Part shown: positions 58,416 through 64,000 of the stretch, piece by piece
Position numbering within the stretch: the first letter of the stretch is position 1
Layout of the letters: each line of letters begins with the position of its first letter
NCBI RefSeq assembly: GCF_030272615.1
Contig: NC_081408.1
Location: 335,142,793 to 335,206,792 of the forward strand
Direction of reading: 5' to 3'
DNA from: Cryptomeria japonica
Taxonomy: Eukaryota; Streptophyta; Pinopsida; Cupressales; Cupressaceae
DNA: 64,000 nt
Notes under the pieces: model-generated
What the model saw: the letters and a program-made list of their open reading frames with translations, nothing else
Databases searched by the model: none
What the model was told of the DNA's origin: nothing
Position numbers and translations under genes: made by a program

Positions 58416-60515
58416 ATGGGAAAGAACAAGCGAGGAATGATAGAACAATGAGAGGCTGAAAAGGAAAGACAAAGGCAACATATGAAGAAATTACATGACA
58501 TAAGAACAATGGGAGAAGAAGGTATGTCATCCTCAACATCTCAATTTGATTTACCAAATGTACATAATACACCTAATGCAATTGAAGAAGAGGCATTTGA
58601 TTTGCCGTATGAACCTAATGCAATTGAAGAAGATATCACATTGAATAATTAATTAAATGATGAACATACAACTTCTCTATTTGTTGAATTGAATGTACAC
58701 AATGCACCGATGTTAACACCTCTTAGAATCATTCGTAGGAAACCAAAGTATCTAATTGACATTGATGAGAATATATTGAAGCCAATGCTCAATAAAATGA
58801 ATGAATGAACTTGTAGGAGAATGGTTAAAAGAATATGGAAAAACTATTTTGAAAACTTAAATCAAACCGCAAGATGTCAATTTATTATTCAAATGATTAA
58901 AAATTTAAATTTTAGAGAGACAATGAAAATTCTAGGCCTAAGATCATCTGAAAGTAACAGTGAAAGAACTATTGTGAGAAATTTATTTGATGCATATCAA
59001 GCTATTGGTTCAAAATCACATACTAAAGATTCTAATGCTACTCGACTTGTCATTACATCAACCATAATGAGAAAAAATTTAAAAAATCATTTGATAAGAA
59101 AAACAAGTAAGTCATTAAATGTTAGTAGAACAACATTAAGTAAAGCATTACAAAGGTGAGAAAAATAGAGGAACCTAACAATAATTCTCTATGGGCATTC
59201 TCAAGCAGACTACCACGCAAAGAAAAGGTTATTAATGCACTAAGAAGATTAACTGAATTTTTTTGACATGAAAGCACAAGAGTTTCGCCCAACCAAAGAG
59301 ATGTTGTTAGAAGGTAAATCGAGTTTACAAGTCGTGAGCCACATGCCAGACACTATTTGGATATGACTCAAACAAAATTTTATTAAAGATTCCTTCAAAA
59401 GTTTCCTCAAATAAAAATTTCTCAAAGATTTTTTGAAATGGCAAAACCTTTTTATATTAAGATTAATTATGTATGCACCACGTGTTGTTGTAGGATGCAT
59501 ATTGAATTTTCCATGCAGTATGATATTTTTCATCATATTTGTTCTACTTTTCACACTAATGATGTTTTGCAGGAAAGCAATATACAAGCGCCTCCTAAGT
59601 TGGTAAGAGAATTTATTTCAAGTGTGCTATGTAATAGACATGATGGTTGCATTTATTATAAGATGCCTGGTTTGGAAGGTTTTGTGCTATATGTGGTACG
59701 TCAATGGTTCATAGATATTTTTAGATGATCACTAAATCTAACATTGAAAACTATCTAGATTGTTGTATAGTTGCAAGATCGAGTGACATGCACTCATTTA
59801 TGAGTTCAAATGCAAGTTCATTAGTAATTTATACAAGACAGATGGTATGTTTTTGCTCTTCATGCATGTATTGTTTGTGGGAAGAATGTGAATCACAAGA
59901 GTGGGTTGACAAATGGTCTTGTAGACCATTGGTTCCCATTGATACATATCAAATTCCCAAATTACTACAATTAAGACAGATGGAGACATCAATGGATTTT
60001 GACCATGTATCCGACCTAGTGGGTTCGAGTGATTTTTTGAGTTAATTGTTTTGCAAGTAGTCTTTTTGGTTCATTTTGTTGTACATCATACTTTATTTTT
60101 GGTATTAATTATCACTTTATAAAATGCAGGTCATGCGTATGCAATTGTTGTAGAAGAGAACAATGAAGAAGGAATGAATTACTATTTGTATCGTTGTGTT
60201 GAGCCTAAGAGAAAATTGACAACCACAATCATTGATGGAGAGGGTATTGAGTACCCAATAGGGTTTGTTGTCATGACAGGAACCTAGCTTAGGAGATACC
60301 CTATCAAGAATTCTGACGTTTGGTTGTTCGAGGACTTTGAAACACACAAACATATTCTTCATTTCTCTAACCTTGTTGTTGCAACAAATATACATTTTAT
60401 GAAGTATCATGGTAGACCTCATAAAAAGATTTTATGGAAAGTTCATGAATCTAACAATGAGGCAATACTTGACACAATACGGGTTAGAGCCGATCCAGAA
60501 GGCTCACTTGATTGA
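58416..60515 (+). pseudogene. Transposase-like relic with Cys-rich motifs, core deleted
   Basis: It starts MGKNKRGMIEQ at 58416, preceded by a possible acceptor (ctatttag at 58391-58398). In-order frames give a basic N-terminus; then NQTARCQFIIQ and MKILGLRSSESNSERTIVRN at ~58860-58985; then, in another frame, LPRKEKVINALRRLTEFF, YLDMTQTKFY, ISQRFFEMAKPFYI; then a Cys cluster CTTCCCRMHIEF (~59475). The 3' part has FCSSCMYCLWEECESQEWVDKW (~59850) and, after a likely intron (60041-60129), HAYAIVVEENN to GSLD-stop. I recognise the general layout as that of a repetitive transposase-like family, but cannot name it. The expected acidic catalytic core between ~59690 and ~59790 is missing. Several stops are present. 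Confidence 0.55.
60041..60129 (+). other. Probable intron in the transposase-like relic
   Basis: The donor GTTAAT follows ...GATTTTTTGA and the acceptor AATGCAG lies before GTCATGCG. Joining gives an uninterrupted frame (SDFLSHAYAIVV). It is 89 nt long. Confidence 0.6.
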
Positions 60516-61055
60516 TTCTACGGTTTAAAGTAGAATGGTTTTGAGAATTTTATATATATAATCAACAAATAGTTCTATATTTGTTTTTTGTATATATAAA
60601 TGCCCATGAGCTGATTTTTACATGTTTAGGGGCATAATTTTGTATATTTAAATGGCAATGAGTTGATATGTAGATGCCAAATTTTGTATACTAAAATGGC
60701 AATGAGAAAAATCGCACATATTGTAATGGGAAATTTTCTATAAAATCCCATGAGATGATTTGTAAGACATTTTTTTGTATATTCAAATAACCAAGAGCCA
60801 ATTTGACCATATTTAGAGGCAAATTTTTAATAATATGGGGCAATGTTTTGTGACTATTTTTTGTGTCTATGTTTTGTGACTATGTTTTGAGTTTATGTTA
60901 TGTGATAAGGTCAATCATGAGAATTATTAATTCTTCTATAATCATGGAGAATTATTTGAGTCATTATCGGGTCATAGATTGAGTCTAGATACAATTCGAG
61001 CAAAAAATGTCATTATTGTCAAAAACATTGTCAAAAAAGTTGTCAAGCAACTTGT
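60516..61055. other. AT-rich spacer with degenerate ~50-65 bp repeats
   Basis: Phrases like 'aaatggcaatgag.tgat' and 'attttgtatat' recur four or five times between 60570 and 60850. No gene is seen. The 'gtgactatgttttg' repeat near 60850-60890 is also low complexity. Confidence 0.45.
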
Positions 61056-62250
61056 ACATCACGTTGGTAGGGTATGACTCTTGATGTTCCAGTGCTTTAG
61101 GATGCATGAGAGGAGCATGCCTAGTGTAAACCTATCCACTTGGACCCACTCATGACATTGGCTTGTGCACATGATGAATTGAATCAATTCTAGCCTATCT
61201 TGCAACTTTGTACTACATACAACTGATGATTTTTGTAGTAGGCAAAAAATGCTACCAATTGAAAATGGCTTTGAGTCATCAAAAATAGAGATAGGCCATT
61301 ATATATGAACCTCACATGACCCCACAGGTTCAAATGGATCAATCATATGTGTCCTAAATTGGAAGAAACAATTCATCAAAGTTTGACAATTTTGTGGACT
61401 CAGGGCACTTGAGAGATCACACCGGTAGGGTATGAATCTCGATGTTCCGATGCTTTGGGATGCATAAGAGGAGCATGCATAGCATAAAAATTCCCACCCA
61501 AATGTGATCATGATGTCTATTTGTGCACATAACAAAATGAATCAATTCTAGCCTATCCTACAACTTTGCATTGCATGCAACTGATGGTTTTTGCAGCAAA
61601 CAAAAAAATGCTACCAATTGAAAATGGCTCTAAGTCAACAAAAACTGAGATAGGCCATTGTAGAAGAGCCTCATGTGATCCCATAGGTTCAAATAGATCA
61701 ATCATATGTATCTTGGATTGGAAGAAATAGTCCATCAAAGTTTCATAATTTTTTGGACTTAGGGCACTTGAGAGATCACGCCAGTAGGGTATTACTCTCG
61801 ACATTTTGGCACTTTGGGATACATAAGAGGAGAATGCATAATGTAAACCTACCCACCTAGATGCATTCATGACATTGATTTGTGCACACGATGAAGTGAA
61901 TCAATTCTAGCCTATCCTGTAACTTTGCATTGCATGCAACTAAGGGTTTTTGCAGCAAGTAAAAAAATGCTACCAAATGAAAATGACTTCGAGTCATCAA
62001 AAATTGAGATAGGTCATTCTAGACAAGCCTCACATGACTCCATAGGTTCAAATGGATCGATCATATGTGTCTTGGATTGGAAGAAATAGTTTGTTAAAGT
62101 TTCACAATTTTTTGGACTCAGGGCACTTGAGAGATCGTGCTGGTAGGGTATGACTCAATTTTTTGACACTTTGGGATGCATGAGAGGATCATTCTTAGCA
62201 TAAACCTGTCCACCTGAATGTGCTTGTGATGTCTATTTGTGCACACAAGA
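61056..62250. repeat. ~359 bp tandem repeat, 3.3 copies
   Basis: The anchor 'ggtagggtat' (one copy 'agtagggtat') occurs at 61066, 61424, 61783 and 62142, spacing 358, 359 and 359. Between anchors the copies align over full length, for example 'gaatcaattctagcctatc' and 'ttggactcagggcacttgagagatc'. The last copy is partial. Reading frames inside are chance. Confidence 0.95.
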
Positions 62251-62451
62251 ACCAAAATTTGACCATTGCCAGTGAGGGTGTTCTCGCACCACACACATAT
62301 TGTTGTTTATATTCATATTGTCGATTTTTGTTGTTTATATTCATATTGTTGATTACATAGGCAAATATTCATTTAAATTTATAAAAGGGAAGCCACAAAG
62401 TACAAAAAATACACAATAATGAACTGAATATAGGGAGGTTTGTAGGGTTAC

Positions 62452-63970
62452 TTGTGGTGGATCATCAAAATCAAGCCTCTTCGATGCAGTATGTGACTCT
62501 ATAGATGGCTGCAAAACCATAATTCAAAAGTCAAGTTGAAATCTTTTGTAGAGAACAATTCACAATTAACAACATAACTATGCATTTAACTATAATTTCT
62601 TTACAATTGAAATGTAGATTACCTCATTGGTTGATATAGGAGCTAATGTCTTCACTCTCCTCTCCTTGTCAATCTTAGGAGTTTTCTTGAAGACATACTT
62701 AAATGGATCCACGTTATGACCGTACCACGAAGGGGTCTATTGTAGATTAAATGTACAATTAATCCAATGTACTAACAAAAATATATCAAAAACACTTAAA
62801 ATCTATAATATAGAGAACAATGATGTACCCGTGCCTGAGATGCTTCTCCAATTGACTCAAGATGGCTCACCATCGATGGAAAAACTCTCGCTATTACCTA
62901 TACAAAAAATGATCAAAGATTAAATACAATTAATATAATGATAAGTATTCTAGGTTAAAAATAATTAATTTAATATATCAAACAAAAGTGTACCAGATCT
63001 TGAGATGCTTCTCTAGTGCATGGAGGAGGGTGCGCCATTGATGAAATAGCTATGGATATTTCCTATATGAAAAAATATAAGATTATAATATATCACAAGT
63101 TCACATGTATGTGTTCATATAATCATGAAATTAAGAAAATAAAGTAGAGATACATACCTCCACCCTCTCTTGATCCACGGGCGAATCAGGTGCATTCAAC
63201 AAATCCACATATCTCAATGGCCATTGTACATGTAAAATAGACAAAAACACTAATCAATCTACACATCCCAACTAATACTTGATTTCAACATTTTAAAACA
63301 ATTGTACAACTAAAAATGTGTTCAATTACCATCTTCCTAAATTTTGGCGTCTTCAAGGAATTCTTTTTCTCAGTACAAGACCTAGACATGGAGGGGGTAC
63401 CCTAAAAATAGAAAATTAACATGAGATATTAGTACAGATAATATATTAAGCATAATTTAAAAAATCTAAAATGAAATGACTTGCATATTCCATCAAAATA
63501 ATACATAAAAAGGGTTGTACAAAATATGATACCGTATAGCCTTGTAGGACAAAATTGATCACTGAGAGAGTGATGCCATCAATCTAGGACATTTGGTCCC
63601 CTGTCAACACCTACAAACCAAAAATTGGACCAAGCATTAAAGATAGTTAGTATATCTTGTAATATTTTTGAATTCAAAGTGTACTATTCTATTTTAACAT
63701 GTTACAAAATTTATACCTCAGGCATTGAAGTTGCAGTTGTAGTAACTGGGGGAGGAGTATGGGATAATGTTGTTGCATCCTAAAATGCATATTATTTGTC
63801 TCAATTTAAATAGATGTATAAATGAAAATTAATTTATGTAATTATAAATTTAAAGTAACTGATAAATAAAATGCTATGAATTCAAATCAACACACCTGTG
63901 TCTCTCGTTGATGGGCAAACACCATGTCCATCAACTCATTTGTCAGTGTGAAATCTTTAGTCATGCGAAC
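62452..63970 (-). CDS. Chain of nine short phase-0 exon-like blocks (gene of unknown function, 5' end outside window)
   Basis: Proposed exons on the minus strand: 63970-63896, 63779-63717, 63610-63533, 63401-63330, 63226-63158, 63062-62994, 62897-62829, 62736-62623, 62508-62452. Lengths are 75, 63, 78, 72, 69, 69, 69, 114 and 57 nt, all multiples of three. Each is followed by GT and preceded by AG, except that 63226 lacks an acceptor AG. Introns are 92-131 nt. One frame runs through all; the only internal stop is TAG in the 78-nt block (QMS-stop-IDGI, probably Trp). Two adjacent 69-nt blocks look homologous (TREASQDL and IGEASQAR endings at the same position). Basic and Pro/Thr-rich blocks alternate. 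After the last block the frame or an intron follows; the true 3' end is unknown. No domain is recognised. It may be a host gene or a transposon-derived one, and the stop plus missing AG suggest decay. Confidence 0.5.
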
Positions 63971-64000
63971 CTAATATCTACTCCCGCAAATCATGCATGG

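Noticed and set aside
61299-61870. Two minus-strand frames with similar residues (FFQ, IDPFEP)
   Set aside because: They are the same phase of consecutive 359 bp repeat units and are explained by the tandem repeat.
1-64000. tRNA, rRNA, CRISPR or organellar inserts
   Set aside because: No cloverleaf-like or rRNA-like stretch and no regular spacer array was seen. tRNA-like words near LTRs are primer binding sites.

Overview
This is plant nuclear DNA from a large, repeat-dense genome. It is AT-rich and carries almost no cellular coding sequence. What it does carry is nested LTR retrotransposons, a plant L1-type LINE, simple-sequence tracts, a tandem repeat and one DNA-transposon-like relic. LTRs over 4 kb, deep nesting and heavily decayed copies would suit a gymnosperm, but that is inference. 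I see no rRNA, tRNA, CRISPR or organellar sequence.

Layout. (1) 1-2885, plus strand: the left part of element D. It has a partial 5' LTR, an iMet-type primer binding site (PBS), a coiled-coil/CCHC ORF1 and the start of ORF2. (2) 2886-5387 and 31254-~33280: an old degraded element C with a Pro/Ser-rich coding relic, degenerate tandem repeats, a polypurine tract (PPT) and a 3' LTR. It is split by element A. (3) 5388-31253, minus strand: element A, related to D. A is itself split twice: by its relative B (9555-16126, complete, minus) inside its ORF2, and by a 12.3 kb element (18525-30819, plus) inside its 5' LTR. The 12.3 kb element has ~4.4 kb LTRs and encodes only a gag protein. (4) ~33290-51900, minus strand: an L1-type LINE carrying two Ty1/copia elements, one plus (35464-42025, TSD AGTTC) and one minus (43664-48677, TSD ATTAA). 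(5) 51900-55350: AT-rich DNA with nothing I recognise. (6) 55350-58220: (TA)n, (CT)n, an inverted-motif satellite, a ~500 bp purine block followed by a ~340 bp pyrimidine block, and a 91 bp duplication. (7) 58416-60515, plus: a broken transposase-like gene with its core missing. (8) 61056-62250: a 359 bp tandem repeat. (9) 62452-63970, minus: a chain of nine short exon-like blocks, each a multiple of three, running off the window.

D, A and B belong to one family. ORF1 is a coiled coil followed by zinc knuckles. ORF2 begins MASS, is about 1,070 codons long in B and ends in coiled coils. No protease, integrase or reverse transcriptase was seen in any copy, so they presumably depend on another element's enzymes. 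The gag-only element is a second, unrelated non-autonomous type. The LINE and both copia elements keep recognisable enzyme domains but are broken by stops and frameshifts. Many of these look like C-to-T changes of Trp, Gln or Arg codons, as expected for long-methylated DNA.

Relative order: C is older than A, and A is older than both B and the gag-only element. The LINE is older than both copia elements. The parts with least precedent are the phase-0 exon chain at the right end, the transposase-like relic, and the two non-autonomous LTR families.
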